NCBI GenBank assembly: GCA_002694685.1
Contig: NZMW01000010.1
Location: forward strand, 248,001 to 312,000
Length of the DNA: 64,000 nt
Origin: Balneola sp.
Lineage (GTDB): Bacteria > Bacteroidota > Rhodothermia > Balneolales > Balneolaceae
Direction: 5' to 3'
Numbering within the stretch: the first letter of the stretch is position 1; the number at the start of each line of letters is the position of its first letter. Made by a program: the position numbers and the translations under genes. Positions 17,161 to 25,727 of this stretch are shown here, in pieces. The notes below the pieces were generated by a model that saw only the letters and a program-made list of their open reading frames with translations, was not told the DNA's origin and ran no database searches.

Positions 17161-17442
17161 TTAACTCTCAACTTTAACACCCTTCCAAAAGGCAACATGA
17201 TCTTTTATCTGTTTTGCAGCATCTTTGGGATCAGGATAATACCAGGCTGCATTTTCGTTTGTTTCTCCATCCACCTCTAAGCTGTAATAGCTAGCTTTGC
17301 CCTTCCAAGGACAAACAGTAGAATAATCGGTTTTGGTGAAGTATTCCTGATTGATAGAATCAGCAGGGAAATAGTGGTTATTCTCAACCACTTCAGTCTC
17401 GTTACTTTCAGCAATTACTTTTCCGTTCCAAATTGCTTTCAT
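17161..17442 (-). CDS. DUF427 domain protein
   Basis: The protein has 93 residues covering a single DUF427 domain. Recognisable features are KAIWNGKVIAES at the start, VVENNHYFP, the CPWKGKASYYSL core and WYYPDP near the end. The family adopts a small beta fold and has no agreed function. The gene lies 19 nt downstream of the DUF423 gene on the same strand, so they are probably co-transcribed. Confidence 0.88.
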   Translation of the reverse strand: MKAIWNGKVIAESNETEVVENNHYFPADSINQEYFTKTDYSTVCPWKGKASYYSLEVDGETNENAAWYYPDPKDAAKQIKDHVAFWKGVKVES

Positions 17443-17461
17443 CGTTATGGTAGTTATATGA

Positions 17462-17839
17462 TTAAAGTTTCGAGGATAGAACTTGAACTCCGAACAGAAT
17501 CCAGCCGGCTATAAAAGCCACTCCACCAATTGGTGTGATGGCGCCAAGCCAGCCTATTCCCGATAAACACAGGATATATAAGCTACCGGAAAAGATTACT
17601 ATCCCGGTAAGTATTAAAGAAGCAGGCCAGGTAACAACGATTTGAAACTGAACGCCAACCAAGGCAATCAGCATTAATCCGAGGGCATGCCAGGCATGGT
17701 ATTGAACAGCGGTTTGCCAGGTTTCAAGGCGTTCCGGAGAAAGGGTGTTTTTTAAAGCGTGAGCACCAAAAGCTCCAGCCGCCACGGCAATGGCTAGCAA
17801 GAAAGCAGCAATGGCAATAATGATTTTAGGATTGGACAT
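17462..17839 (-). CDS. DUF423 family inner-membrane protein
   Basis: The protein has 125 residues and four hydrophobic segments. The N-terminal sequence AAGAFGAHALKNTLSPERLETWQTAVQYH is the DUF423 signature. It is a small integral membrane protein, similar in layout to YgdD of enterobacteria, without known function. The DUF427 gene follows 19 nt downstream. Confidence 0.9.
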   Translation of the reverse strand: MSNPKIIIAIAAFLLAIAVAAGAFGAHALKNTLSPERLETWQTAVQYHAWHALGLMLIALVGVQFQIVVTWPASLILTGIVIFSGSLYILCLSGIGWLGAITPIGGVAFIAGWILFGVQVLSSKL

Positions 17840-17960
17840 TTCGTGAATCTAATAATGGTTAATTCGTTATTGGTGAAGCAATTTGAAATAGGTGCCGGTA
17901 AAGTTAATACTTACATCACTGCCGAACACCTTGGGATCCAATAACGAAAAACTGAATCGC

Positions 17961-18620
17961 TTAATTTGAAACGAAGCCTATTTTTTTATGGCTTCCGTCA
18001 CAAAAGGGTTTGGTTTGAGAGCCACCACAACGGCAGAAGCTCATCTTCTTGCTGCACGTTTCAGATCCTGTTTCCTCACCAACTAAATCATAATTTCCCT
18101 GAACTAAGAATGGGGCGTTATCAAACAGCTTAATGGAAAGCTCACCGCCCTTCCCCTCAACAGGGTCAGTTCGTAAACGCTCTACGTTATAAGTGGTGTC
18201 GGCTTTGAAGTCCGCTTCAATATGAGAGTTATCGCAGAGCGGTTTGTTCTTGGATTTACCACAGCGACACATGGCCACGCGGGTATCTTTTAAAACAATA
18301 TTTTCATCCATGTCCCGAATCACAACTTCACCATGAATATAAAGCGGGCCATCTCTTTCGATAGTGATTACATTTTGTTCGGGTGGCTGTTCCGGGCTTT
18401 TTTCCTTCTTGAGTTCATAATGTAAAGCGCCTGTTGGGCATCGCTTTATCACGTTAGTTAACTCATCAGCAGAAGCATTATCGGGTTGTATCCATGGCTT
18501 CTCGTTGGGGTCAAAAACATTGGGTAAACCATGCACACATTCCTCAGCATGGATACATCGTTTTTGGTCCCAGGTGACTTTTACTTCTTCATTTTCATAG
18601 GAAAAAATACGCTCTTTCAT
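17961..18620 (-). CDS. Iron-sulfur protein: mono-cluster ferredoxin-like domain plus two CDGSH domains
   Basis: The protein has 219 residues. An N-terminal Fer4_19-type domain (about 8-70) carries C-x-H-x3-C (RCIHAEEC) and CPTGALHY. Two CDGSH-type zinc-finger-like motifs follow: CRCGKSKNKPLCDNSH near 117-132 and CRCGGSQTKPFCDGSH near 195-210. Each supplies the three-Cys-one-His ligand set for a labile 2Fe-2S cluster; the first has Asn in place of Gly in CDGSH. It is probably a redox or Fe-S sensing protein. It lies next to the GDCCVxC/permease pair on the same strand. Confidence 0.9.
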   Translation of the reverse strand: MKERIFSYENEEVKVTWDQKRCIHAEECVHGLPNVFDPNEKPWIQPDNASADELTNVIKRCPTGALHYELKKEKSPEQPPEQNVITIERDGPLYIHGEVVIRDMDENIVLKDTRVAMCRCGKSKNKPLCDNSHIEADFKADTTYNVERLRTDPVEGKGGELSIKLFDNAPFLVQGNYDLVGEETGSETCSKKMSFCRCGGSQTKPFCDGSHKKIGFVSN

Positions 18621-18684
18621 CGGCCTCTTTTTTTATTTAAGCTAACAAATGTGTGCTAAAGTTCAACCATCAGAAAGAAATGGT

Positions 18685-18894
18685 TTAGCAGCAGCTATTC
18701 TCATTCTGAACGGGAGGGCAAGGATTATCTCCATAGGAACAGAATACACAACAATCTCCTTTATCAGGTTTAATGATCTCCTCGCAACTTGGGCATTCCC
18801 AAAAGTACTGGCAGGAGTTCGTGGGCATTTCTTCCATAGAGGATGTTCTACACTTAGGACAAATAATGGTAGAATGTAAGATTAACTCAGCCAT
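18685..18894 (-). CDS. GDCCVxC domain protein, small Cys-rich
   Basis: The protein has 69 residues and 11 cysteines. A CPKC...CPSC zinc-ribbon-like half is followed by the motif GDCCVFCSYGDNPCPP and a terminal CC. This matches the family named GDCCVxC, some members of which carry selenocysteine; here the motif positions are ordinary Cys and no in-frame TGA is involved. Relatives are often encoded near mercury or metal transport genes. The gene sits 2 nt downstream of the ArsP-like permease gene, so the two probably work together, perhaps in metal(loid) delivery. Confidence 0.8.
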   Translation of the reverse strand: MAELILHSTIICPKCRTSSMEEMPTNSCQYFWECPSCEEIIKPDKGDCCVFCSYGDNPCPPVQNENSCC

Positions 18895-18896
18895 GT

Positions 18897-20111
18897 TTAT
18901 CCGATGGTATTAATGGTGAAAAGTGTAAGGCCAATTAAGTTAATTACAATAAACAGACCAACCATAAATTTTTTGATTTTTCCGCCGCCTTCCATCTTCA
19001 TCATTTTCATGGAGTGATTTTTGAGATAGGCTTTATTCTGCCATACCAGCCATCCTGCAATCCATACGAAAACTAAGTTCATCCAGAAGGTGTAGTCAAT
19101 TTTGAACTGAGTGATCTCAGACACCGCTTTTTGGCTTTGTGGGATGATGTCGAGATAGCCAAACAGTCCGTTTAATAATAAAGCAGTTATGACAATGCTG
19201 ATAAACATGATCCCCGCTATGTAAAGCGCTACTCGCCACCCATAATATTTTGCATTGATATGGACTAGCGGAGGAACCATAAGATCAGAATAGATAAAGC
19301 CCATGATGCCGGCAAAGAGTACGCCGTTATCATTCAAAACGGTTGCAAGAGGGATATTTCCCATCGAGCCAATAAAAGTAGAAGCCGCAACAAAGGGTGC
19401 GATTAAGGCATTTTCAAGAGCAACTAGCCAACCGGGTAAATGAGTGGCATCGGCCAGAAAAAGGGCAGACCAAAATGATTCAGGCACTAACACTGCCACA
19501 AAGCCGGCAATTGTAAATCCGATCAGGATATCCTCCCACGCCATTTTCCAGTCGTTCACAAATTTGTGCCCAACCAGCCGCCACCCTTCTTTACTTTTGA
19601 TACGCTGCTTCCAGTCAAAGTCTTCTTCAATATCTCCTCCCTCATCCTCTACTTTCTTACGGGCGGCTTGCATCCACTCCTTGGGATAAGTGAATTTTAT
19701 TAGCACGCTGCTGATGGCAATTAAAATCAATCCCCCAACAATTTCAGCGGCCAAAAACTGCCAGCCCAAAAAGATGAGGATTAAAATCCCAAGCTCAATC
19801 ACCAAATTGGTGGAGGCAAACATGAAAGCTACACCAGCGATAAAGTGGGCTCCTTTTTTGATTAAAGCACGGGCAGCTGCAAGCGCCGCGAACGAGCAAG
19901 ATGAAGATGCTGCTCCGAAGAAGGTTGAAAGAGAAATGCTTTTAATATCACCGTTGCCCATATACCGCGTAAGTTTACCTTTGGGCACGAAAGACTGAAT
20001 CATCCCTGATACAAAATACCCAAGGACGAAAGCCCATCCAGATTTCCAGAAAAAGCCCAATGCAGTTTTTGTGGATTCGCCGTAAAGTTGAAAAAATTCA
20101 TTCATGAACAA
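18897..20111 (-). CDS. Permease of the ArsP/DUF318 family
   Basis: The protein has 404 residues and about ten membrane helices. The first half contains GAASSSCSFAALAAARALIKKGAHFIAGVAFMFASTN in part, with a Cys in SSSCS, a hallmark of this permease family. A cytoplasmic charged loop (KKVEDEGGDIEEDFDWKQR) divides the two repeats, and the second half has the matching FIGSMGNIPLATVL segment. Family members include organoarsenical exporters; the substrate here is unknown. It is the first gene of a pair with the GDCCVxC protein. Confidence 0.87.
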   Translation of the reverse strand: MFMNEFFQLYGESTKTALGFFWKSGWAFVLGYFVSGMIQSFVPKGKLTRYMGNGDIKSISLSTFFGAASSSCSFAALAAARALIKKGAHFIAGVAFMFASTNLVIELGILILIFLGWQFLAAEIVGGLILIAISSVLIKFTYPKEWMQAARKKVEDEGGDIEEDFDWKQRIKSKEGWRLVGHKFVNDWKMAWEDILIGFTIAGFVAVLVPESFWSALFLADATHLPGWLVALENALIAPFVAASTFIGSMGNIPLATVLNDNGVLFAGIMGFIYSDLMVPPLVHINAKYYGWRVALYIAGIMFISIVITALLLNGLFGYLDIIPQSQKAVSEITQFKIDYTFWMNLVFVWIAGWLVWQNKAYLKNHSMKMMKMEGGGKIKKFMVGLFIVINLIGLTLFTINTIG

Positions 20112-20339
20112 TTCACAGAATTTGGTTTAGTAAACTTAGCTTATCAAAAAAACGCAGTATAAAACTACCTTACTAACTAATGATAAAAGCTGGTAGAGAC
20201 AAAACAAATCACAGGACTCCAATAAGCAAAATTGGACAAGGTTTAATCAGGATTTAGCAAGGAAGATATTTTATTAACGCTTTTTTGTTATTCTTTTATC
20301 AGGCATAATAAGAGTCAACAAAGAATTGGAACCATTACT

Positions 20340-20705
20340 ATGAATAATCACGAAAAAATCGATTACGTAGAATTTCCAGCTACAGACTTGGAAGCTACCA
20401 AGCAGTTCTTTACCAAAGCTTTTAACTGGGAATTTACAGACTATGGACCTGAATACTGTGACTTTTCTAACGAGGGCATTAATGGAGGTTTCTATAAATC
20501 TGATAAAAAAGCCACAACAGAAACTGGGTCAGCACTGGTAATTTTTTATAGTGAAGATTTGGAAGCCACCCAGAAAAAAATGGAACATGCTGGGGGTGAA
20601 ATTGTCAAAGAAATATTCTCATTTCCTGGTGGACGCAGGTTTCACTTCACAGAGCCGAGTGGGAATGAATTTGCGGTATGGTCTGATCATGGTTTGCAAG
20701 AGTAG
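20340..20705 (+). CDS. VOC (glyoxalase/bleomycin-resistance fold) protein
   Basis: The protein has 121 residues, a single VOC unit. It begins KIDYVEFPATDLEATKQFFTKAFNWEFTDYGPEYCDF and ends GRRFHFTEPSGNEFAVWSD, the usual beta-alpha-beta-beta-beta pairs. The expected metal-binding positions are poorly conserved: the first strand has E rather than H, and there is a Glu in the final strand. The substrate is unknown. It is monocistronic, about 100 nt before the metal-regulator gene. Confidence 0.85.
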   Translation: MNNHEKIDYVEFPATDLEATKQFFTKAFNWEFTDYGPEYCDFSNEGINGGFYKSDKKATTETGSALVIFYSEDLEATQKKMEHAGGEIVKEIFSFPGGRRFHFTEPSGNEFAVWSDHGLQE

Positions 20706-20811
20706 AGCCGTGAACCCAGATTTCATCAGAATTCAGCAAGACTTTCCCCAAATCATATAAAGCAAAGCTCCTGTGAATGTGGTTTCTTTATCTTGTGTTT
20801 AAATTCATACT

Positions 20812-21384
20812 ATGGAAAAAATAACTCTTCATATTAAAAACATGGTTTGTGACCGTTGCGAAATGGTTATTGAAACCGCCTTATCCGCTTTAGGGCTGGA
20901 TGTAAATCACGTGCAGCTTGGGAAAGTCGAAGTAACGCGAAAGGGGGATCATCCCTCCCTAAAAGAAATTGAAAAGGAATTAGACCGATTCAATTTTGGC
21001 CTGATTAAAGATGAAGAATCGATACTAGCAGAAAAAGTAAAAACAACTCTAATTCAATGGGTTGAATCAGGAAATCTGGAAACAGACGAAACATCGCTTT
21101 CCGATTTTCTGGCAAAAAAGCTAACCAAAAGCTATGCATCTATTTCCCGGATATTCTCAAAAAAGGAAGAGCTCACTATAGAGAAATATTTCATCCGCTT
21201 AAAGATAGAAAAAGCTAAGGAGCTGGTGGAGTATGGAAACCTGAGCTTTAGCGAAATCGCCTATCAGCTGGGATATAAAAATTTGCAGCATCTGTCCCGC
21301 CAGTTCAAAGAAATTACTGGAATGAGCATGAGTGAATTTCAAAAGCTTCAGAATCCGGAACGGACTTCACTCGATAAAATTTAG
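20812..21384 (+). CDS. HMA-AraC metal-responsive-type regulator, copy 1
   Basis: The protein has 190 residues. An N-terminal heavy-metal-associated domain (about 1-65) has the metal-binding M-V-C-D-R-C. A middle helical linker (about 75-105) leads to a C-terminal AraC-type helix-turn-helix (about 110-185: AKELVEYGNLSFSEIAYQLGYKNLQHLSRQFKEITGMSMSEF). This design suggests that metal bound at the HMA module controls DNA binding or stability. It is a paralogue of the protein at 24671-25237. A TauE-type exporter and a membrane methyltransferase follow in the same direction (5 nt, then 1-nt overlap). Confidence 0.85.
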   Translation: MEKITLHIKNMVCDRCEMVIETALSALGLDVNHVQLGKVEVTRKGDHPSLKEIEKELDRFNFGLIKDEESILAEKVKTTLIQWVESGNLETDETSLSDFLAKKLTKSYASISRIFSKKEELTIEKYFIRLKIEKAKELVEYGNLSFSEIAYQLGYKNLQHLSRQFKEITGMSMSEFQKLQNPERTSLDKI

Positions 21385-21389
21385 CGGGA

Positions 21390-22151
21390 ATGATGGAAGC
21401 ACTGTTTACGGAACCTTGGTGGATCTATGCCGCGGTCTTCTTCGCCGGAATGGGCGCCTACATTATTTCAGTAATATCCGGTGGGGGTGGATCATTGCTT
21501 CTTATTCCCGCCATCAACTTCATGTTTGGCCCCAAAGTGGTAGCTCCGATTATTAATTTGGGAGATTTGATCGGGCGTCCATCTCGACTCATTATCTTTT
21601 GGAAACATATTCGCTGGGATGTTGTAAAGTGGTACGCGCCAGCCGCTGTAACCGGAGTATTGCTTGCCGGATGGTTATTTACAAAAGTAGATGCTTCATG
21701 GTTTCAGGTTATAATTGGGGTTTTTCTGGTGAGCACTGTATTTCAGTATCGCTTCGGGAAAAAAGAGCGCACCTTTGAAATGAGGAAGTGGTACTGGCTA
21801 CCGCTGGGCGTGGGCGTTGCAACAATTTCAACGATAGTCGGAGCACTTGGGCCGGTTCTTAATCCCTTTTATTTGAATGCTGGAATTTTGAAAGAGGAAA
21901 TGATAGCCACCAAAACCGCTAATTCATTTTTCATGGGCGTTGTTCAGATTGGTACCTACTCCTTTTTGGGCGCATTATATGGCGACTTATGGTTTTTGGG
22001 TATCGTGCTTGGGCTTGGTGCCACGGCCGGAAACTTAGTAGGGAAAAAACTGCTCGGTAATATGACCGACACCACTTTCCGTAAATACGTGTTAGCCATC
22101 ATGGCAATTAGCGGAGCTTATATGATATTATCTAAAACCGGGCTATTGTAA
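21390..22151 (+). CDS. TauE/SafE family membrane exporter
   Basis: The protein has 253 residues and 7-8 membrane helices, the usual size. The N-terminal half carries the family motif ISVISGGGGSLLLIPAINF and the second half the matching TISTIVGALGPVLNPFYL. Members export sulfite, sulfoacetate or related anions; substrate unknown. It starts 5 nt after the HMA-AraC gene and its TAA overlaps the next ATG by one base, so it belongs to a three-gene operon whose regulator is likely the first gene. Confidence 0.88.
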   Translation: MMEALFTEPWWIYAAVFFAGMGAYIISVISGGGGSLLLIPAINFMFGPKVVAPIINLGDLIGRPSRLIIFWKHIRWDVVKWYAPAAVTGVLLAGWLFTKVDASWFQVIIGVFLVSTVFQYRFGKKERTFEMRKWYWLPLGVGVATISTIVGALGPVLNPFYLNAGILKEEMIATKTANSFFMGVVQIGTYSFLGALYGDLWFLGIVLGLGATAGNLVGKKLLGNMTDTTFRKYVLAIMAISGAYMILSKTGLL

Positions 22152-22606
22152 TGTCACTAAAATTGAAAGTACCACCAGCTGTTGTTTTTCTTATTTGTAT
22201 TGGCATGATGTGGGCTTTGGATCAACAAATTCCAGAGTGGTTTGTAATAGATTTAGGGAAGTTGCTTCCAAGAGGAATATTGGCTCTCGGAGTTCTGATT
22301 GGATTAGTTGGAGTATTTCAGTTTGCGAGGAGCTCAACATCCGTTGATCCACATCATCCCGAAAAAGCAAGCGTACTGGTTACATCCGGAGTGTACCGCT
22401 TCAGCAGAAATCCCATGTATCTTGCCATGTTGCTCATACTCTTGGGTGGGTTTATTAAGTTTGGAGAGCCGACGGGTTTAGTCGTTCTAATCTTCTATTT
22501 ATGGTACATGAATAGGTTTCAAATTCAACCCGAAGAAGAAATGATGGAAGAGAAATTTGGGAAAGAGTTTAGAGAGTATAAAAAGTCAGTGCGCCGTTGG
22601 ATATAG
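22151..22606 (+). CDS. Integral membrane methyltransferase, ICMT/PEMT-like
   Basis: The protein has 151 residues, with about four hydrophobic helices. The C-terminal half contains the SAM-binding signature of isoprenylcysteine/phospholipid methyltransferase-like proteins: TSGVYRFSRNPMYLAMLL and the paired acidic PEEEMMEEKFGKEFREYKKSVRRW. The substrate in bacteria is generally unknown. It is the third gene of the HMA-AraC/TauE operon, and convergent with the P-type ATPase gene. Confidence 0.87.
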   Translation: MSLKLKVPPAVVFLICIGMMWALDQQIPEWFVIDLGKLLPRGILALGVLIGLVGVFQFARSSTSVDPHHPEKASVLVTSGVYRFSRNPMYLAMLLILLGGFIKFGEPTGLVVLIFYLWYMNRFQIQPEEEMMEEKFGKEFREYKKSVRRWI

Positions 22607-22627
22607 CTTAATAAGCAGCGACATCAA

Positions 22628-24577
22628 TCAGCAAACTTCACAGCATGTTTCGGGAGTGTTATTTATATCTGAGTTCTCATCATCAAAACCAAAGAAGGAA
22701 GACAGTGAGATCTTTTCTTCCGAGAATTTTCGTTGAACCCGAATAGCATTCCCAATAGCGATTAGGGCAACCCCGACGTCAGCAAAAATAGCTTCCCACA
22801 TAGTGGCTAAACCCACCGTTGCAAGTCCCATAACCAGCACCTTGATGCCTAAAGCAAAGCCAATATTCTGCCAGACAATTTTATGGGTAAACCGGGAAAT
22901 GCGAATAGCCTGAGGGAGTTTAGAAGGTTGATCCGTTTGGATGACGACATCGGCGGTTTCAATGGCGGCGTCTGAGCCAATTCCTCCCATAGCAATGCCC
23001 ACATCTGCTAAGGTAATAACCGGGGCATCATTCAGTCCATCCCCCATAAAACCGACGATGTGTTCTGAACTTAAAGCGTCTTTCACTTTATTAAATTTGT
23101 CATCTGGTAGTAACCCGCCATAAGCATCAGTCAGCCCCATTTTGTCGGCCATAAAACGAGTGGTCTTTTCATTGTCCCCGGAAAGCATAATCAACTTTTT
23201 GACGCCCAGCTCGCGGAGGTCTTTAAGAGCCTGAACGGTATCGGGTTTTATCCGATCAGCAATATGGATGGTGCCCAGATGTTGTCCGCCTGAGGCAACG
23301 TAAACAAAGGTAGAAGGATCATCTTCCTCAGTTTGAGAAACCTGAACATTATGTTCTTCCATGAGCTTTAGGTTTCCGGCAAGAACCTGATCTCCTGACA
23401 TAACTCCCTTTAGACCTCTTCCTGGGATTTCTTGAACATCTTGTGCTTCCGTAAGCTCCTGTCCATTCGCATAACTCAGAATGGCTTTGGCTACGGGATG
23501 TGTGGAGTGGCGTTCCAAAGAAGCTGCTAATGCAAGAATCTGATCAGTTGCAGCTCCGTTCGCAGGTTCAATTTTTTGGACTTCAAAAGAACCTTCCGTT
23601 AAGGTTCCGGTTTTGTCTAAAAACAAGGTATCCATTTTGCGAAGCTGGTCAAGATAATCGGAGCCTTTTAGGAGAATCCCATTTTTTGAGGCAGCCCCAA
23701 TCCCTCCGAAATATCCTAAAGGAATTGATATGACAAGTCCGCATGGACAGGAGACAACTAGAAAAATCAATGCCCGGTAGAACCATTCTTCAAATACATA
23801 ACTATCCAAAAAGAGCCAGGGTAAGAATGTAAGTGCGGTGGCCAGCCAAACTACGATTGGCGTATAAACCTTGGCAAAGCTGGTGATAAATCTTTGTGTT
23901 GGGGCTTTTCTCTGTGAGGCTTCCTGAACCATATTCAGGATGTCTGATAGGCGGGAATCTTCGTAGTCTTTGGTCACTTTAATTTTGACCGCAATCAACT
24001 CATTCACCGAACCGGCCCAGACTTCCTCCCCGGCATTTCGCGTCATAGGTTTGGATTCGCCGGTTAGGGCCGCGGCGTTGAAAGAAGCTCGGTTTGTGAT
24101 CAATTCACCATCTAACGGAACCTTGGCTCCCGGTTTTACATGGATTATTTCACCCGGCTTTACTTCCGAGGGATGAACTTGCTGTACTTCTCCATTACGC
24201 TCAACATCAGCGGTATCCGGTTGTTGATTAATGAGTGATTCTATGGAATGCCGGGCTTTTCGGACGGCATTGCCCTGAGCATATTCACCAACCATATAAA
24301 AGAGCATGACCGCCACTCCCTCGGCATATTCTCCGATGGCAAAGGCTCCAACGGTAGCAATTCCCATCAGCATAAACTCACTGAAAATCGTGCCTTTTTG
24401 AATGGACTTAAAAGCTTTTATCCAAACCGGACCGCCAACAAAGAGATAGGAGATTCCATAAAGTGGCAAGAAAATGAATTCATTTCCTGAAAAAGAAAAT
24501 GCATGCTGAACAATAAGTGCAGCAGCTAAAAATAAAGCTGACCAAAAGACCTCGTAATATTTCCTAATAAATTGCAT
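22628..24577 (-). CDS. P1B-type heavy-metal ATPase (Zn/Cd/Pb type), without N-terminal HMA domain
   Basis: The protein has 649 residues. It shows TGES actuator, CPC in the sixth helix (VSCPCGLVIS), DKTGTLTEG phosphorylation site, HSTHPVAKAI nucleotide-binding motif and GDGLNDAP hinge. Near the C-terminus, Lys in the seventh helix and Asp in the eighth (ADVGVALIAIGNA) fit the P1B-2 class exporting Zn2+, Cd2+ or Pb2+. The usual N-terminal metal-binding HMA domain is absent, while the C-terminus ends in a short Cys-rich tail (TCCEVC). An HMA-AraC regulator gene lies just upstream on the same strand. Confidence 0.93.
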   Translation of the reverse strand: MQFIRKYYEVFWSALFLAAALIVQHAFSFSGNEFIFLPLYGISYLFVGGPVWIKAFKSIQKGTIFSEFMLMGIATVGAFAIGEYAEGVAVMLFYMVGEYAQGNAVRKARHSIESLINQQPDTADVERNGEVQQVHPSEVKPGEIIHVKPGAKVPLDGELITNRASFNAAALTGESKPMTRNAGEEVWAGSVNELIAVKIKVTKDYEDSRLSDILNMVQEASQRKAPTQRFITSFAKVYTPIVVWLATALTFLPWLFLDSYVFEEWFYRALIFLVVSCPCGLVISIPLGYFGGIGAASKNGILLKGSDYLDQLRKMDTLFLDKTGTLTEGSFEVQKIEPANGAATDQILALAASLERHSTHPVAKAILSYANGQELTEAQDVQEIPGRGLKGVMSGDQVLAGNLKLMEEHNVQVSQTEEDDPSTFVYVASGGQHLGTIHIADRIKPDTVQALKDLRELGVKKLIMLSGDNEKTTRFMADKMGLTDAYGGLLPDDKFNKVKDALSSEHIVGFMGDGLNDAPVITLADVGIAMGGIGSDAAIETADVVIQTDQPSKLPQAIRISRFTHKIVWQNIGFALGIKVLVMGLATVGLATMWEAIFADVGVALIAIGNAIRVQRKFSEEKISLSSFFGFDDENSDINNTPETCCEVC

Positions 24578-24637
24578 GAACAGCAGGCAGTAACATTAAT
24601 GTCTGCTCGAAATTATAAAGAGGCGGTTAGGGAGTCT

Positions 24638-24651
24638 TACACTATTGTGTA
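24638..24651. promoter_or_regulatory. Small inverted repeat upstream of the ATPase gene (candidate operator)
   Basis: TACAC and GTGTA are separated by four bases (24638-24651), about 60 nt before the ATPase ATG and after the HMA-AraC gene. It may be a regulator site for the ATPase promoter. The arms are only 5 bp, so chance is not excluded. Confidence 0.3.
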
Positions 24652-24670
24652 TTTCTTGTGCAGGATTTTG

Positions 24671-25237
24671 TTAAAGCTCATCAATTGAAATTCGGCGATT
24701 CTCTTTAATCTCACTGAAATGAGAAGGCGATAAACCGGTTTCTTTTTTGAACTGTCTGGAGAAATGCTGCTGACTGCTATACCCAAGCTCATAGGCAATT
24801 TCACTCAAGCTTTGTTCTTCATAAACGATGAGTTCTTTGGCACGTTCTATCTTTTGTAGGATGTAATATCGTTCGATAGATTTGCCTTCTACTCCCGAAA
24901 ATAAACGGCTCAGCTGTTGGTAATCTTTGTGTAGTTTTTTGGAAAGATATTCTGACAGCGTGTTTTCAAGCTCATGTCCGGTGCGGACCAGCTGTATAAT
25001 GAGTTGCTTAATTTGCTCAACCAGCTTGCTGTTTTGATCGTTAATAATATCAAAACCATTTTCACGAATCACTTTCACCAGATCATTGTATCGAGCTGCT
25101 TTAAGGGGTTTGTTCAGCGTCAGTTCTCCAAGTTCGATCACTTCAACCTGAAAATCAGCATTTTCCAGCTTTTCCTTGAGAACTTCAGCGCAATGGCTGC
25201 AAACCATGTTTTTTATGTGGAAGTGTTTATCAGACAT
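24671..25237 (-). CDS. HMA-AraC metal-responsive-type regulator, copy 2
   Basis: From the ATG at 25237 the protein has 188 residues (a further in-frame ATG lies 18 nt upstream). It has the same plan as copy 1: N-terminal HMA domain with M-V-C-S-H-C, a helical linker and an AraC-type HTH (AKELIVYEEQSLSEIAYELGYSSQQHFSRQFKKETGLSPSHF). It is encoded directly upstream of the P1B ATPase (93 nt gap), its likely target. The internal start is preferred because the sequence then begins at the conserved HMA strand (MSDKHFHIKNMVC) and the candidate promoter lies 33 nt upstream. Confidence 0.85.
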   Translation of the reverse strand: MSDKHFHIKNMVCSHCAEVLKEKLENADFQVEVIELGELTLNKPLKAARYNDLVKVIRENGFDIINDQNSKLVEQIKQLIIQLVRTGHELENTLSEYLSKKLHKDYQQLSRLFSGVEGKSIERYYILQKIERAKELIVYEEQSLSEIAYELGYSSQQHFSRQFKKETGLSPSHFSEIKENRRISIDEL

Positions 25238-25269
25238 AGTTATCAAAAGTAGCAAAGCAGGCGGTCATT

Positions 25270-25277
25270 CAAAACTA
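25270..25277 (-). promoter_or_regulatory. Candidate -7 element (TAGTTTTG) for the HMA-AraC copy 2 gene
   Basis: On the minus strand TAGTTTTG is an exact TAnnTTTG match. The -33 position, 21 nt further, reads TTT rather than TTG. Transcription would start near 25263, about 26 nt before the preferred start codon. Confidence 0.4.
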
Positions 25278-25727
25278 AAAGGCAGTAAATATCTGAATAA
25301 ACAGAACGGATCTTTTTTCAGTTTCAGTAATAAGGATAGACTATTGCCTCGTCTTGGAAAGTACTAAAATGGGCATCATAACTTATGGGAGAAGTTAGAG
25401 ACTGCACATAGCTACGGCTTGTTAAAAAGTGCCGACAGGGTATGCTCAGAGATTTCTCTGCTTTCCAAAAGGTGCGAAACTGGGGATGGGCATCAAAGGT
25501 CGTGTTCCATAACATAGGCGCTCCATATTGTTTCAAACTGATGAGCTGTATTATACCATTTCTTTTGGGACTATCTTGATTTAAATATTTGCCTCGAATT
25601 TTGGGCTCTTTAAACAGAAGAGACAGAGGTAAATTGCTTCTTTTAATTTAGCTCTATTCTTCCTTATTTAGCGGAATCAATGAATTTCATTTGGTGAAAA
25701 AAAATTCCCGCAACCTAACCTACAGAT
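25278..25727. other. 450-nt intergenic region with repeats, no convincing gene
   Basis: The region has a repeated 10-mer (ATGGGCATCA at 25369 and 25486), a long-range inverted pair (TTGGAAAG 25354-25361 with CTTTCCAA 25461-25468) and a small hairpin (CAGAG/CTCTG, 25447-25460) nested inside it. A 70-codon minus-strand frame (25324-25536) crosses this part but looks unlike a protein. It could be a structured RNA, a degenerate repeat or just promoter DNA for the permease gene. Confidence 0.35.

Noticed and set aside
25324-25536. 70-codon minus-strand open frame
   Set aside because: It lies in a gap full of internal repeats and shows no recognisable domain or start signal. I treat it as non-coding.
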